The notes beneath the pieces were generated by a model. The model was not told the DNA's origin and did no database searches. It saw nothing but the letters and a program-made list of their open reading frames with translations. This document shows positions 35,865 through 44,787 of a stretch of 64,000 nucleotides of DNA, piece by piece. The stretch is from Eubacterium sulci ATCC 35585 (lineage in GTDB: Bacteria; Bacillota; Clostridia; Peptostreptococcales; Anaerovoracaceae). A program made the translations under genes and the position numbers. The DNA lies in NCBI GenBank assembly GCA_001189495.1, contig CP012068.1, forward strand, positions 558,001-622,000, in the 5' to 3' direction. The stretch's first letter is position 1. Each line of letters starts with the position of its first letter.

Positions 35865-36812
35865 ATGAAGCATTATTTTTTTGTTAACCCTGTCGCGGGT
35901 AAGGGCAATCAGAGCAAAGAGCTGATTGAGGAAATAAAAATCGCGTTGAAGGACACGAAAAGTGAATCCGTGATAATTATGACTGAGCCAAATAGAGGGA
36001 GTGAAGCGATAGTAAGAGCTATTGCAGAGGGACTAAATGGTGAGCCTGCAAGATTTTATGCCTGTGGAGGCGATGGTACAGCTAATGAAATCGCATCGGC
36101 GGTAATAGGCTTTGATGGAATTGAGCTAGGAATTATTCCTATAGGTTCTGGCAACGACATGATTAGGAATTTTCAGGATGCTGGAGATTTCATGAGCGTG
36201 CGCTCTCAGCTAAATGGAAAGAGTAGAAAAGTCGATGTGATGAAGTACACAAGCAAGCTTGGGAATGAAGAACAAACGGGATATTGCCTTAATATGTTCA
36301 ACATAGGCTTTGATTGTAATGTTGTTGAAACGGCTTTTAAGCTTAGAAAGAAAAAGTTCTTTGCAGGGGCTACGGCTTACCAGTCGGCCATACTGTTTAA
36401 CTTCATCAAAAAGAGAGGTGCCTGTCTTGACATCTACGAGGATGGCGAGCAAATCAGAGAAGGAAAAATGCTTCTCTGTGCCATATCAAATGGATCTTAT
36501 TGTGGAGGTGGAATAAAGTCATCGCCACAGGCGATAATTGACGATGGTTTCTTTGATCTTAATATAATAAACGATCTTCCAAGGCTAAAGTTCCTAAAGC
36601 TATTGCCTAAGTACAAGGAAGGAACACATCTTGAAGTTGATGGGATAGATAAAATTATATATGTGAAGAAGAGTAAGCAGCTCAGTCTAAAACCAAAGGG
36701 TACAAAGGACTTTGGCATCTGCATAGATGGCGAGCTTGCCCGCACTGAGGGTATAGATATTGAAATCTGTGAGAAAGCCCTAAGCTTCATTGTTCCTGTT
36801 GATGTGAAATAA
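35865..36812 (+). CDS. Diacylglycerol kinase-family lipid kinase (YegS/DgkB-like)
   Basis: This 315-residue lipid kinase has the catalytic domain motifs NPVAGKG, GGDGTANEIASAV and GSGNDMIRNF. A C-terminal all-beta domain contains ISNGSYCGGG. It probably phosphorylates diacylglycerol or a related lipid at the membrane. The ATG at 35865 gives the usual start just before the FVNPVAGKG motif. AAGGAA lies rather far upstream, and a TTG at 35829 overlapping the previous gene is an alternative. A tRNA promoter is embedded near its 3' end. Confidence 0.88.
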   Translation: MKHYFFVNPVAGKGNQSKELIEEIKIALKDTKSESVIIMTEPNRGSEAIVRAIAEGLNGEPARFYACGGDGTANEIASAVIGFDGIELGIIPIGSGNDMIRNFQDAGDFMSVRSQLNGKSRKVDVMKYTSKLGNEEQTGYCLNMFNIGFDCNVVETAFKLRKKKFFAGATAYQSAILFNFIKKRGACLDIYEDGEQIREGKMLLCAISNGSYCGGGIKSSPQAIIDDGFFDLNIINDLPRLKFLKLLPKYKEGTHLEVDGIDKIIYVKKSKQLSLKPKGTKDFGICIDGELARTEGIDIEICEKALSFIVPVDVK

Positions 36813-36827
36813 ACAGTATGATATAAT
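36799..36827 (+). promoter_or_regulatory. Promoter for tRNA-Ser
   Basis: TTGATG (36799-36804), 17 bp, TATAAT (36822-36827). The -35 lies inside the last codons of the lipid kinase gene, and the tRNA begins 47 bases after the -10. Confidence 0.75.
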
Positions 36828-36874
36828 GTTACGGTGGTTTGTGAACGGGGTATATCTATTTGCAAACCTTATTT

Positions 36875-36963
36875 GGAGAAGTATCGAAGTGGTCATAACG
36901 AGCCGCACTCGAAATGCGGTTGCTCGCAAGGGCACGTGGGTTCGAATCCCACCTTCTCCGCCA
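36875..36963 (+). tRNA. tRNA-Ser(CGA)
   Basis: The acceptor stem GGAGAAG pairs with CTTCTCC, followed by discriminator G and an encoded CCA. The anticodon stem CCGCA/TGCGG encloses CTCGAAA, anticodon CGA, reading UCG. The variable arm is long, as expected for a type II tRNA, and the T-arm is GTGGGTTCGAATCCCAC. Length is 89 nt with CCA. Confidence 0.97.
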
Positions 36964-37108
36964 ATTTTGTCCTCTTTTGAGGACTTATATTTTACAGTGG
37001 GGTTAGTGATTACTAACTTTTCAGCATAGCTCATAAAAAATCCGTATACTTACTTTGCCTGCGAGCTACAGGGGGAAGCAATAATAATTTAAAGGAGGAA
37101 CTATACTG

Positions 37109-37825
37109 ATGTTAGGTATGTACTGTCTTATAACAGTAGTTGTCTTAAGTTATTTCTTTAGCGACATTATCAAAAAATATTCTAAGGAGATTTATGCCAT
37201 CGCAGGTGTGATTTCTATAATCTCAATATATCACGCGATTTTGAGACTGAACGGATATAATGTCCAATATGTTGATGGTCTTGAGCCATTTATGAGGTCT
37301 ATATCCTCGGGCGCTCTAGGAGGAGCCTTTTTCATACTCGTAATGTATATGGGTACCTTCAGCATGAAGTACAAGGTATTTAAACAGCTTCGTAAGAATC
37401 GTGCAGAGCTTTCCATCATAGGCGGTCTGATGATTTTACCACATAACACATTTTATCTATTTCAGGCGCTTCTATTCACGCTTCCTAATGTGAATAAAAT
37501 GAATGGAATTGCGCTTTGGACAAATCTAATGATGTTTGCAGCAGGTGTCTTTGCCATAGCAGTTATGCTTCCGCTACTTGTGACCTCGTTTAACTTTGTT
37601 CACAAGAAGATGCAGGCAAGCAAATGGAAGAATTTGCAGGAATTTGCATACATCTTCTATGCAATGGTATATGTGCAGGTAATGATGGTTTACATCGGAA
37701 GACCAGCATCAAATACGGTGACATTAAACATAGTGTTCTACTCTGTAATTTTCATCTCATACACAATTCTCAGAGTTAGAAAAGCCCTAAATGCACGCAA
37801 AAGAAAGCTAGCACAGGCAGTCTAG
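37109..37825 (+). CDS. Polytopic membrane protein, possibly ferric reductase-like
   Basis: This 238-residue protein has about six to seven hydrophobic segments. The stretch RKNRAELSIIGGLMILPHNTFYL and the later SKWKNLQEFAYIFYAMVYVQ resemble the transmembrane ferric reductase / MsrQ-like fold. There the two b-type heme ligand histidines after the second arginine-rich turn would sit; here those positions read Q (LQEFAY, YVQ), so a normal heme pair seems absent. AAAGGAGGAACTATACTG is the ribosome site. It is followed 18 bases later by two exported FMN-binding proteins, which suggests a membrane electron conduit to extracellular flavins. The family assignment is moderate. Confidence 0.6.
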   Translation: MLGMYCLITVVVLSYFFSDIIKKYSKEIYAIAGVISIISIYHAILRLNGYNVQYVDGLEPFMRSISSGALGGAFFILVMYMGTFSMKYKVFKQLRKNRAELSIIGGLMILPHNTFYLFQALLFTLPNVNKMNGIALWTNLMMFAAGVFAIAVMLPLLVTSFNFVHKKMQASKWKNLQEFAYIFYAMVYVQVMMVYIGRPASNTVTLNIVFYSVIFISYTILRVRKALNARKRKLAQAV

Positions 37826-37843
37826 TGACGGAGGAGGATAGAT

Positions 37844-38296
37844 ATGAAAAATAAGTCGATATTAAGAATTCTCATTACGGCACTGATCTGCGTTCTAGTG
37901 GCTGTGGGAATAAGCTTTGGTACTACAACAAAGAAGGTAGAAGCAAGAAAGGTGCAGCCTAGGAAGACAGAAGCTAAGGCTGATAACAGCAAGAAGGCTA
38001 ATGATTCAGCTTCAAATGGGGAAGCTGATGGATATAAGGACGGTAGCTGGGAAGGAACAGGAAACGGCTACAAGGGCGAGGTTAAGGTTCGCGTTACGGT
38101 CAAGGACGGCAAGATAACTGCAGTCGATATTCTATCAAATGTGGATGATGCAGCCTACTTTAACAATGCAAAAGGAGTTATTTCATCAGTTATAGAGCAG
38201 CAGACACCTAATGTTGATACTGTGAGCGGAGCTACATTCAGCTCAGTTGGAATCCTAGACGCCATCTATAACGCACTGGAGAACGGAGGTAATTAA
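37844..38296 (+). CDS. Exported FMN-binding domain protein (single domain)
   Basis: This 150-residue protein has an N-terminal membrane anchor or uncleaved signal (residues 8-27) and then a Lys/Ala-rich linker. One FMN_bind domain (about 62-148) follows. The covalent flavin motif is DTVSGAT at 125-131, with T131 the expected phosphoester site for ApbE-type flavin transfer. GYKDGSWEGTGNGYKGEV is the usual domain start. The protein would sit outside the membrane carrying FMN. Its stop codon overlaps the next ATG by one base (TAATG). Confidence 0.85.
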   Translation: MKNKSILRILITALICVLVAVGISFGTTTKKVEARKVQPRKTEAKADNSKKANDSASNGEADGYKDGSWEGTGNGYKGEVKVRVTVKDGKITAVDILSNVDDAAYFNNAKGVISSVIEQQTPNVDTVSGATFSSVGILDAIYNALENGGN

Positions 38297-39426
38297 TGAA
38301 GAAAAGAGCAAATAAGATAATCGCATCACTTTTGATATTCGTGGTCTTCGCTGGAATTACAGGATTCAGTGTGGCAAAGACAATGAACAAGGATAATAAG
38401 GATATCGAAACCAGTAAATCACAGCATGTTCAGCAGAAGACTCAGGCTAAGAAACAGACTGAGCCAAGCAAACAGAAGAAGCAAAAGAAGAAGATAGAAA
38501 AGCCTAAGGCTGTTGCAAAGAAGAGTGCTGCGACTGGCCCAAGCGCACCAGCACAAAACTTGAATTTAAGCATCCAAGCTCCAAGCAATGCCAAGCTAAA
38601 AGATGGTGTTTACTATGGAAGCGGAACAGGTTTTGGTGGAAGACTGAGCGTTAAGGTAGTTGTAAGTGGTAACAAGATAGCTGATATTCAGGTGACATCC
38701 CACAGCGAGACTCTAAGCCCAATAAACTACTTTGCAAATGGTGCATCAGTTATAAGCAGAATTCTAAGTGCCCAGACACCTAATGTAGATAAGGTTACAG
38801 GAGCTACATATACGAGCAATGCGATAAAGACTGCCGTATATAACGCTATCAAGGATGCCTACGAGACAGAAGCTCCGCCTATCGTCGCACCAGTAGTACC
38901 AGAAGAAAAGGATCCTAGCGAGGATGTAAAGCCTGGTGATGATAAGAACAAAAATAAGGACGACGACAAGGACAAGAACAAAGACAACAAAGACGAGGAA
39001 AAAGATAATAGAACTGAAGAGGAGATTGCTGAAAACAAGCAAAATATCTTCAGAGGGGATGTTATCTTCCATGGAAAAGACTACGATTACGATGTTGTTG
39101 TAAAAGTAGAAATCAAGGATGGAAAGGTTGTCAAGCTTACTGACCACAAGACAAGAGAGGAACTTGATAAATCAAAATTTGCAGGAGCAAATCTCACCTT
39201 CTGGAACATCTTCCTAGATGCTAATGGCTTTGATAGATTTGAAGGAAAGACTGAGGCTGAGATTAAAGATGTTGATGCAGTTACAAATGCAACAGCAACT
39301 ACGGATGGTGTTAAGCAGGCAATCATCAAAGCTTTTGAGAATGCAAAGAGAGAAGCAAAGTCCAAAGATAAGGACGTAAATAAAGATACTAATAAGGATA
39401 AAACAGAGTCAAATCCTGGCAAGTAA
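38296..39426 (+). CDS. Exported FMN-binding protein with two FMN_bind domains
   Basis: This 376-residue protein has an N-terminal hydrophobic anchor (about 7-27) and a long Lys/Gln-rich linker to ~90. The first FMN_bind domain spans 100-188, with DKVTGAT at 165-171. A highly charged Lys/Asp linker (about 205-240) leads to a second FMN_bind domain (250-350) with the variant site DAVTNAT at 327-333. The tail is again Lys/Asp-rich. Two flavins on one exported chain, beside a one-flavin protein and a ferric reductase-like membrane protein, resemble flavin-based extracellular electron transfer systems. No ApbE gene lies in the window. An IS3 element begins 13 bases after the stop. Confidence 0.82.
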   Translation: MKKRANKIIASLLIFVVFAGITGFSVAKTMNKDNKDIETSKSQHVQQKTQAKKQTEPSKQKKQKKKIEKPKAVAKKSAATGPSAPAQNLNLSIQAPSNAKLKDGVYYGSGTGFGGRLSVKVVVSGNKIADIQVTSHSETLSPINYFANGASVISRILSAQTPNVDKVTGATYTSNAIKTAVYNAIKDAYETEAPPIVAPVVPEEKDPSEDVKPGDDKNKNKDDDKDKNKDNKDEEKDNRTEEEIAENKQNIFRGDVIFHGKDYDYDVVVKVEIKDGKVVKLTDHKTREELDKSKFAGANLTFWNIFLDANGFDRFEGKTEAEIKDVDAVTNATATTDGVKQAIIKAFENAKREAKSKDKDVNKDTNKDKTESNPGK

Positions 39427-39499
39427 ATATCAAAAAAATGACCCCTAAGTTCAATGAGGATGATATGTACCCAGAATCCTGGACACATTCATTAGCGAA

Positions 39500-40387
39500 T
39501 TAAGCTGAACACATGGATGCGATCCTGTACTTTACAGGTGGCATCCATTTTGTTTTTGCTTGGATTCTTTTGTTATTATAATAATCTATATATTCATCAA
39601 TAGCTTTTGAAAACTCTTCGAAGGAGGAATAATCTTTCTCATAGCCATAATACATCTCATTCTTTAGTCTTCCGAAGAAGGTTTCCATTATACAGTTATC
39701 ATAACAATTACCTTTTCGCGACATAGACTGTACAATACCGTGTTTCTGTAAGGTATTTCTAAAATGGGCATGCATATACTGCCAACCTTGATCCGAATGA
39801 AATACTAAGCCTTCAACAGAAGGAAACTTATCAAAAGCTTTATCAAGCATTCTTTCTATCTGCTCAAGATTAGGGCTTTTGGACAAATCATATGAGATAA
39901 TTTCATTTGTATTCATATCCAATACAGGCGATATGTAACATTTCCCCCATGAAAAGTTAAACTGAGATATATCTGTTGTCCATTTCTGCAATGGTGCTGT
40001 TGTACTGAAATCCCTATTTATTACATTATCAGCAATCTTACCTACTTCGCCTTTATAAGAATGATATTTTTCCTTTGGACGCTTACCAGCTAATCCTGCT
40101 TCATGCATAAGGCGTTGAACTCGCTTATGATTTACATGATATCCACGATTTAGTAATTCATGATAAATTCTACGAACACCATATCTATGCTTGTTTTCTT
40201 CAAATATTTCTCTAATAACAATCAGTAATTCTTCATTGCGATCAGCAACTACATCTGATTTGTTAATCTCGAAATAATAAGTTGATTTAGACAGGCCAAT
40301 AGCTTTTAAGAGATATTTTAATTGGTATCCTTTTTCTCGGAGTTCTTTGATGATTGCTGCTTTTTCGCCTTGAGTTCCGCAGCCCAT
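39500..40387 (-). CDS. IS3-family transposase OrfB (DDE integrase domain)
   Basis: This 295-residue catalytic half of the transposase has an N-terminal HTH_21 region (RYGVRRIYHELLNRG). The rve-type DDE core follows with WTTDISQF (first D), FHSDQGWQY (second D) and NCYDNCIMETFFGRLKNEM (E). It is normally made as an OrfAB fusion by -1 frameshifting at the GAAAAAG run near 40360-40366. The listed start need not be used. Frame is intact and length is normal for the IS150 group. Confidence 0.93.
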   Translation of the reverse strand: MGCGTQGEKAAIIKELREKGYQLKYLLKAIGLSKSTYYFEINKSDVVADRNEELLIVIREIFEENKHRYGVRRIYHELLNRGYHVNHKRVQRLMHEAGLAGKRPKEKYHSYKGEVGKIADNVINRDFSTTAPLQKWTTDISQFNFSWGKCYISPVLDMNTNEIISYDLSKSPNLEQIERMLDKAFDKFPSVEGLVFHSDQGWQYMHAHFRNTLQKHGIVQSMSRKGNCYDNCIMETFFGRLKNEMYYGYEKDYSSFEEFSKAIDEYIDYYNNKRIQAKTKWMPPVKYRIASMCSA

Positions 40388-40881
40388 CTTTCGTGTCTCA
40401 AGGCGATTAATTTTTTTATTGCTTCATTCTCCGTTTTTAAGTATTCAGTTTCTGCTCTAAGACGAATTAATTCTTCACGTTCTGATGGGGTTAAATCAGT
40501 GGGTTTGGATTTCTTGCTCATGTTTGCTTCCTTCTTACTTTTTCTGCCTTTTTTGAGATTTAATCCTTCATACCCTTTAATTTTATATGTCTGAACCCAT
40601 TTAGACAATAATCCACCCTCAATTCCTGCACTAATAGCAACAGATTTTTGTGATTCACCAGCAAGTACACGAGCTACTAACTGATATCTACATTCAGCCG
40701 AACGTTCTTTACATGTAGTTGGATGCCGAAGAGAATCAAGACCATATATATCTGCAATTCTTGACCATTGTACAATTCTTTTTCTAAAATTTTTTTGGCT
40801 TATACCTTCTGGTGTTTCAATCCACTGACCAGAGCGATATAGTTCTACAGCATTAAGTTTAAAAGCATAATTGTATTTCAT
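40318..40881 (-). CDS. IS3-family transposase OrfA (DNA-binding)
   Basis: This 187-residue protein has two helix-turn-helix regions: one near the N-terminus (AFKLNAVELYRSG) and one around ISAGIEGGLLSKWVQTYKIKGYEGL. A Lys-rich stretch and a leucine-zipper-like helix (LIRLRAETEYLKTENEAIKKL) follow, as in IS150-group OrfA. It overlaps OrfB by 70 bases in the -1 frame. The ATG at 40881 is close to the right inverted repeat. Confidence 0.9.
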   Translation of the reverse strand: MKYNYAFKLNAVELYRSGQWIETPEGISQKNFRKRIVQWSRIADIYGLDSLRHPTTCKERSAECRYQLVARVLAGESQKSVAISAGIEGGLLSKWVQTYKIKGYEGLNLKKGRKSKKEANMSKKSKPTDLTPSEREELIRLRAETEYLKTENEAIKKLIALRHERWAAELKAKKQQSSKNSEKKDTN

Positions 40882-40975
40882 ACAAAAACCCCTTTCACTG
40901 GTTTTGTCCAGTAAAAGGGGTACATATCAGGAAGCTTAGGGGTCTACTCTTTGGGTCGATTATTGCGAAGTTTGA

Positions 40976-42514
40976 TTAGCTCTCTTTTATTTTATTTCTC
41001 ATATGAACTGAGATTGCAAGTCCTGCAGCTAGTCCCATGAGCATGATGTAAGGTGGTAAGCTTGATGAATCACCTGTATTTGGATTTACTGGTTTGTTAG
41101 GCTTTTTGTCCTTATTAGGAGCAGCATTCTTGGTGTAGATAGCATATACTGTCGTATCATAGTTTACGACTGTGCTTCCTGTAAACTTTGTTCCACTACC
41201 ATCCATTGCAGTGTTCCACTCCTTGAATGTGTATCCTGCTTTGCTTGGGTCAGCCGGCATAGACTGATCTGTGAGGCTATCCGTGTCTATAGCTTTGCCT
41301 GATGCCACATTAACTACTGCATGAGTATTACCATCGTCTATGAATGTAACCTTGTTCTGATTTACTCTAAGTGAGTAGGTAATTAGCTCAGGCTTATTAG
41401 GATCTCCTGCCTCGTCTTTACCACTAGCAAGCTGCTTTGCAGCAAAAACGGTTGATATTCTAGAAAATGAATGATGGTCGTCATTTTCAATAGCTGAAGC
41501 ATCTTGGTTTATAATTGCATTATTATCTGTGGTAAATATGTTTTCGTAAGCGCCATAAGCGTATCCGGTTACAGTGCTGTTCTTGTTCGTTTCAACTTCG
41601 GAAGTGACTTTTAAACCATTTATGTTTAAAGTAACGGAATTAACCTTCTGAATGTTTGCGAATACATCTTTTAACATTTCATAGTTAGCAGGGGCCCTAA
41701 GTCTTGCTTTGACAACAATTCTTCTGCCACCGTTCTCTTTTGTAACGGAAAGATCAAAGCCATCAATTCCACTCAGCTTATATTCTGTAGCATCTGTTGA
41801 TTCTAGACCTTTAGGAAGATCTAAAACAAATACTAACTGTCCGTCTGATTGCGTTATAGCTGTCTCAGGCATATTGTCCTTCATCATGTAATACGCAGGG
41901 AATTCCGAATTTATATAAGCTATGAGGATTGTGTTCATCATTTTTTTGAATAGAGACATATCAAGATTGAAATCAAGGTTAATATCATCACCTATGTTGT
42001 GCTTAGCCACTTCTGTGCTTGATAGTCCTCTTTCGGTAATATCCCCACGAACATTATAATCAGTTATATTCTTAGTTAAAAGATCAGTCGAGTAGTTAAA
42101 GTTGTACGGGTTCCATTGCTTACCACCTTGCCATCTGTTAAGTGCAGGATCGCGAGGTTCCCTATGTGGTAAATCCTGCGCATACATATCCAAATTATTC
42201 AAGGTCTCCGAAACTTCCTCAGAAAGATTAGGATCACTGGAAATTCCGGCATTAGGGAAGCCTGTAACATAATCATAATTTAAGGTATTAACCCATTTAA
42301 CTCTGCTGCCGGCAAAATAATCTGCCAAGTAGGAAGGGATGACAGCACGAAAGCCGCTGTCTTTGTACCAAACAAGTTCTGCCCAATAATTATCTTTTGT
42401 CTGCTCTTTGTATTCGCTTGGCATTTCCTCAGCGAATACGGCGCTAGGTATTGCTATCAATACCATGACAAGGCTTAGTGCGACGCACAAAAATCGTTTA
42501 GATGTTTTTTTCAT
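40976..42514 (-). CDS. Sortase-anchored surface protein with InlB B-repeat
   Basis: This 512-residue secreted protein has a signal peptide (residues 1-28, ending around AVFAEE) and a large unrecognised ectodomain (30-390). One InlB/Listeria-Bacteroides B-repeat follows (about 395-465; GYTFKEWNTAMDGSGTKFTGS). A Pro/Lys-rich spacer then leads to the sorting signal NPNTGD, a hydrophobic segment and a basic tail. NPxTG is a common clostridial variant of LPxTG. Host or matrix binding is only a family-level guess. It is transcribed toward the IS3 element, with its stop 32 bases from the element end. The divergent upstream region is AT-rich. Confidence 0.82.
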   Translation of the reverse strand: MKKTSKRFLCVALSLVMVLIAIPSAVFAEEMPSEYKEQTKDNYWAELVWYKDSGFRAVIPSYLADYFAGSRVKWVNTLNYDYVTGFPNAGISSDPNLSEEVSETLNNLDMYAQDLPHREPRDPALNRWQGGKQWNPYNFNYSTDLLTKNITDYNVRGDITERGLSSTEVAKHNIGDDINLDFNLDMSLFKKMMNTILIAYINSEFPAYYMMKDNMPETAITQSDGQLVFVLDLPKGLESTDATEYKLSGIDGFDLSVTKENGGRRIVVKARLRAPANYEMLKDVFANIQKVNSVTLNINGLKVTSEVETNKNSTVTGYAYGAYENIFTTDNNAIINQDASAIENDDHHSFSRISTVFAAKQLASGKDEAGDPNKPELITYSLRVNQNKVTFIDDGNTHAVVNVASGKAIDTDSLTDQSMPADPSKAGYTFKEWNTAMDGSGTKFTGSTVVNYDTTVYAIYTKNAAPNKDKKPNKPVNPNTGDSSSLPPYIMLMGLAAGLAISVHMRNKIKES

Positions 42515-42795
42515 TACCGTTCTCCTTAATAATTTTAAAATAAGTATGTAACTTATTCTGCAATAGTATCTAAATAATAATTAAAAGTAAATATATCAAA
42601 TTTGCCTATGATTCATACTATCTTATATTTTATATTATATGTAACAAAAATTCAATTCTTAATTAACTATCAATTCTTTTAAAATTTTTCTTGCGTATTA
42701 GTAGGAGATTATGCTAATCTTTATAGGTTGAATGGATTGATTTTATATTTAATAATCGTAGTATATTGTGAACACATCAAAGGACGGAATACACT
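42515..42795. other. AT-rich divergent intergenic region
   Basis: These 281 bases lie between the surface protein gene and the next plus-strand gene. They are very AT-rich and must hold both promoters, but I cannot pick a convincing -35/-10 pair or any RNA structure. No coding potential is seen. Confidence 0.5.
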
Positions 42796-43263
42796 ATGGG
42801 ATTTATGGACTCATATAAACGTTTAGAAAAACTCTGCGGTGATATGCTTGAAGATGAGAGGCGGATTTCAGCATATATAGATAAAATGTATGAAAATGAT
42901 AAAGGGTGGGATCTAGTACCTGGATGGGAAAGTGATTTAAAAAACCTTAAGTATTACAGGAGGATACGGAATAAGCTAGTACATGAACCGGATGCTTATG
43001 AAGAGGAACTGTGTGATACAGAAGATGTAGAATGGCTAGAAGATTTTTATTATAGGATTATTGACGGTGAAGATCCTCTGAGTAGATATTACAAAATTGT
43101 TCGCGCAAGAAATAGTATTAATAATGCATCTAGATATGGAATGGATACATCATCTTATGGTAAAAACAGTAATTCATCCTGTAGCAGTGGAATCTTAGGA
43201 ACGATTCTGCTAGCGCTCTTTATTGCAGTAGTATTATTCTTTATGATACTTGAATATAATTAA
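42796..43263 (+). CDS. Hypothetical membrane-anchored protein, 155 aa
   Basis: I do not recognise a named family with certainty. Residues 1 to about 105 are soluble, acidic and helical, rich in Glu/Asp/Tyr (for example RRISAYIDKMYENDKGWDLVPGWESDL and YRRIRNKLVHEPDAYEEE in parts). They recall HEPN/DUF-type helical domains, since an RNxxxH-like RNKLVH is visible. A Ser/Gly/Asn-rich linker precedes a C-terminal transmembrane helix (about 132-152). The ribosome site AAAGGACGG lies upstream. It stands alone and is followed by a terminator. Confidence 0.65.
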   Translation: MGFMDSYKRLEKLCGDMLEDERRISAYIDKMYENDKGWDLVPGWESDLKNLKYYRRIRNKLVHEPDAYEEELCDTEDVEWLEDFYYRIIDGEDPLSRYYKIVRARNSINNASRYGMDTSSYGKNSNSSCSSGILGTILLALFIAVVLFFMILEYN

Positions 43264-43296
43264 CGGAAGACATCGAGCACATAGTATCATATACGC

Positions 43297-43332
43297 ATAA
43301 AAACGCCCCGAAAGCCTAGGCTCTCGGGGCTA
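43297..43332. terminator. Terminator between hypothetical gene and trpB2
   Basis: GCCCCGA (43305-43311) pairs with TCGGGGC (43324-43330), with AGCC/GGCT inside. On the minus strand GTTTTTATG follows, so it ends trpB2; it may also serve the plus-strand gene. Confidence 0.88.
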
Positions 43333-43357
43333 AATTTATATTATAGTGTTTATCTTG

Positions 43358-44746
43358 TTATCCTTCGATGTTTGGTAGTGTAGCAAGGCTTGCTTCAATC
43401 TCTTCGTCGCTTGGTACGTAGTCAGTCATAACGCCATCATTGAACTTTTCGTAAGCATATAGGTCAAAGTATCCTGTACCAGTTAGGCCAAATAGAATTG
43501 TCTTTTCTTCGCCTGTCTCTTTGCACTTAAGGGCCTCGTCGATTGCTGCCTTGATAGCGTGGCTGCTTTCTGGAGCAGGAAGTATGCCCTCAACCCTAGC
43601 AAAGTCACGAGCTGCTTCAAAGACTTCAGTCTGTGTATAGCTTACAGCTTCCATCTCTCCCTGGTGGTAAAGCTCAGATACGATAGGGCTCATGCCGTGG
43701 TAGCGAAGTCCACCTGCGTGGTTAGGAGCAGGGATGTAGCCACTTCCGAGAGTGTACATCTTTGCCATAGGGCAAACACGTCCTGTATCGCAGAAGTCAT
43801 AAGCGTAGCGACCTCTTGTAAGGCTTGGGCATGATGCCGGCTCAACAGCGATGAAACGGTAGTCAGCTTCGCCTCTGAGCTTTTCTCCCATAAAAGGTGA
43901 CATTAGTCCACCGACATTGCTTCCGCCACCAGCACAGCCGATAATAATATCAGGCTTGATGTCGTATTTCTTCATTGCAGCCATAGCCTCCTCACCAATA
44001 ATGCTCTGGTGGAGAAGTACCTGGTTTAGCACGCTACCTAGAACGTACTTGTAGCCCTCAGTAGTTGTAGCAGCTTCTACAGCTTCTGAAATAGCGCAGC
44101 CAAGGCTTCCTGTTGTGCCTGGATGCTCGCTGAGAATCTTCTTACCGATTTCTGTAGTCTCAGATGGGGAAGGTGTTACAGACGCACCATATGTTCTCAT
44201 AACCTCACGACGGAAAGGCTTCTGCTCATATGAAACCTTAACCATATAGACATTGCAGTCTAGCCCAAAGTATGAGCATGCCATCGAGAGGGCAGTACCC
44301 CACTGACCAGCACCGGTCTCGGTTGTGACGCCCTTGAGACCCTCCTTCTTAGCATAGTAGGCCTGAGCGATAGCAGAGTTTAGCTTGTGGCTTCCGCTTG
44401 TGTTGTTTCCCTCAAACTTGTAGTAGATCTTAGCCGGAGTCTGAAGCTTTTCCTCTAGGCAGTATGCACGAACGAGAGGTGATGGTCTATACATCTTATA
44501 GAAGTCTCTGATTTCCTGAGGAATCTCGATGTATCTATCAGTATCATTTAGCTCCTGCTCGATAAGCTCATCACAGAAAACTGGCTTTAGGTCATCAAAT
44601 GTAACTGGTTTACCTGTAGCTGGATTTACAAGTGGAGCTGGCTTTTTCTTCATATCCGCTCTGACATTGTAATAGTGCGTTGGCATTTCGCTCTCGTGCA
44701 GATAAATCTTGTAAGGTATTGCCTTGTTATTTGTGTTGTTTGACAT
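43358..44746 (-). CDS. trpB2: Tryptophan synthase beta-like protein, TrpB2 type
   Basis: This 462-residue PLP enzyme of the TrpB2 (TrpEb_2) group is longer than ordinary TrpB. The PLP lysine lies in NNTSGSHKLNSA. TETGAGQWGTALS, GCAGGGSNVGGL and AVEPASCPSLTRGRY are also typical. It can make tryptophan from indole and serine; no trpA or other trp gene is nearby, so it probably works alone on free indole. The ATG at 44746 follows AGAAGGAGAAAAAA; the 30-residue extension lies within the leader terminator. A T-box leader with a Trp codon precedes it. Confidence 0.92.
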   Translation of the reverse strand: MSNNTNNKAIPYKIYLHESEMPTHYYNVRADMKKKPAPLVNPATGKPVTFDDLKPVFCDELIEQELNDTDRYIEIPQEIRDFYKMYRPSPLVRAYCLEEKLQTPAKIYYKFEGNNTSGSHKLNSAIAQAYYAKKEGLKGVTTETGAGQWGTALSMACSYFGLDCNVYMVKVSYEQKPFRREVMRTYGASVTPSPSETTEIGKKILSEHPGTTGSLGCAISEAVEAATTTEGYKYVLGSVLNQVLLHQSIIGEEAMAAMKKYDIKPDIIIGCAGGGSNVGGLMSPFMGEKLRGEADYRFIAVEPASCPSLTRGRYAYDFCDTGRVCPMAKMYTLGSGYIPAPNHAGGLRYHGMSPIVSELYHQGEMEAVSYTQTEVFEAARDFARVEGILPAPESSHAIKAAIDEALKCKETGEEKTILFGLTGTGYFDLYAYEKFNDGVMTDYVPSDEEIEASLATLPNIEG

Positions 44747-44787
44747 TTTTTTCTCCTTCTGTCTTTTCATCAAAACTTGCGAAGTGT

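Larger units (their letters stand above)
39440..40944 (-). mobile_element. IS3-family insertion sequence (IS150-like group)
   Basis: An element of about 1.5 kb. The terminal inverted repeats share GACCCCTAAG (39440-39449 and, inverted, 40944-40935) and the inner TGATATGTACCC (39461-39472 and, inverted, 40929-40918). They differ in the length of the middle by a few bases. It encodes overlapping orfA and orfB on the minus strand with an A5G slippery run. I could not see a convincing short target duplication. It sits between the FMN protein gene and a surface protein gene that converge on it. Both transposase frames are intact, so it may be active. Confidence 0.9.

Noticed and set aside
38940-39010. 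Tandem DNA repeat in the second FMN protein gene
   Set aside because: The run reflects alternating Lys/Asp codons in a charged linker. The units vary in length and sequence and do not form a true tandem repeat.
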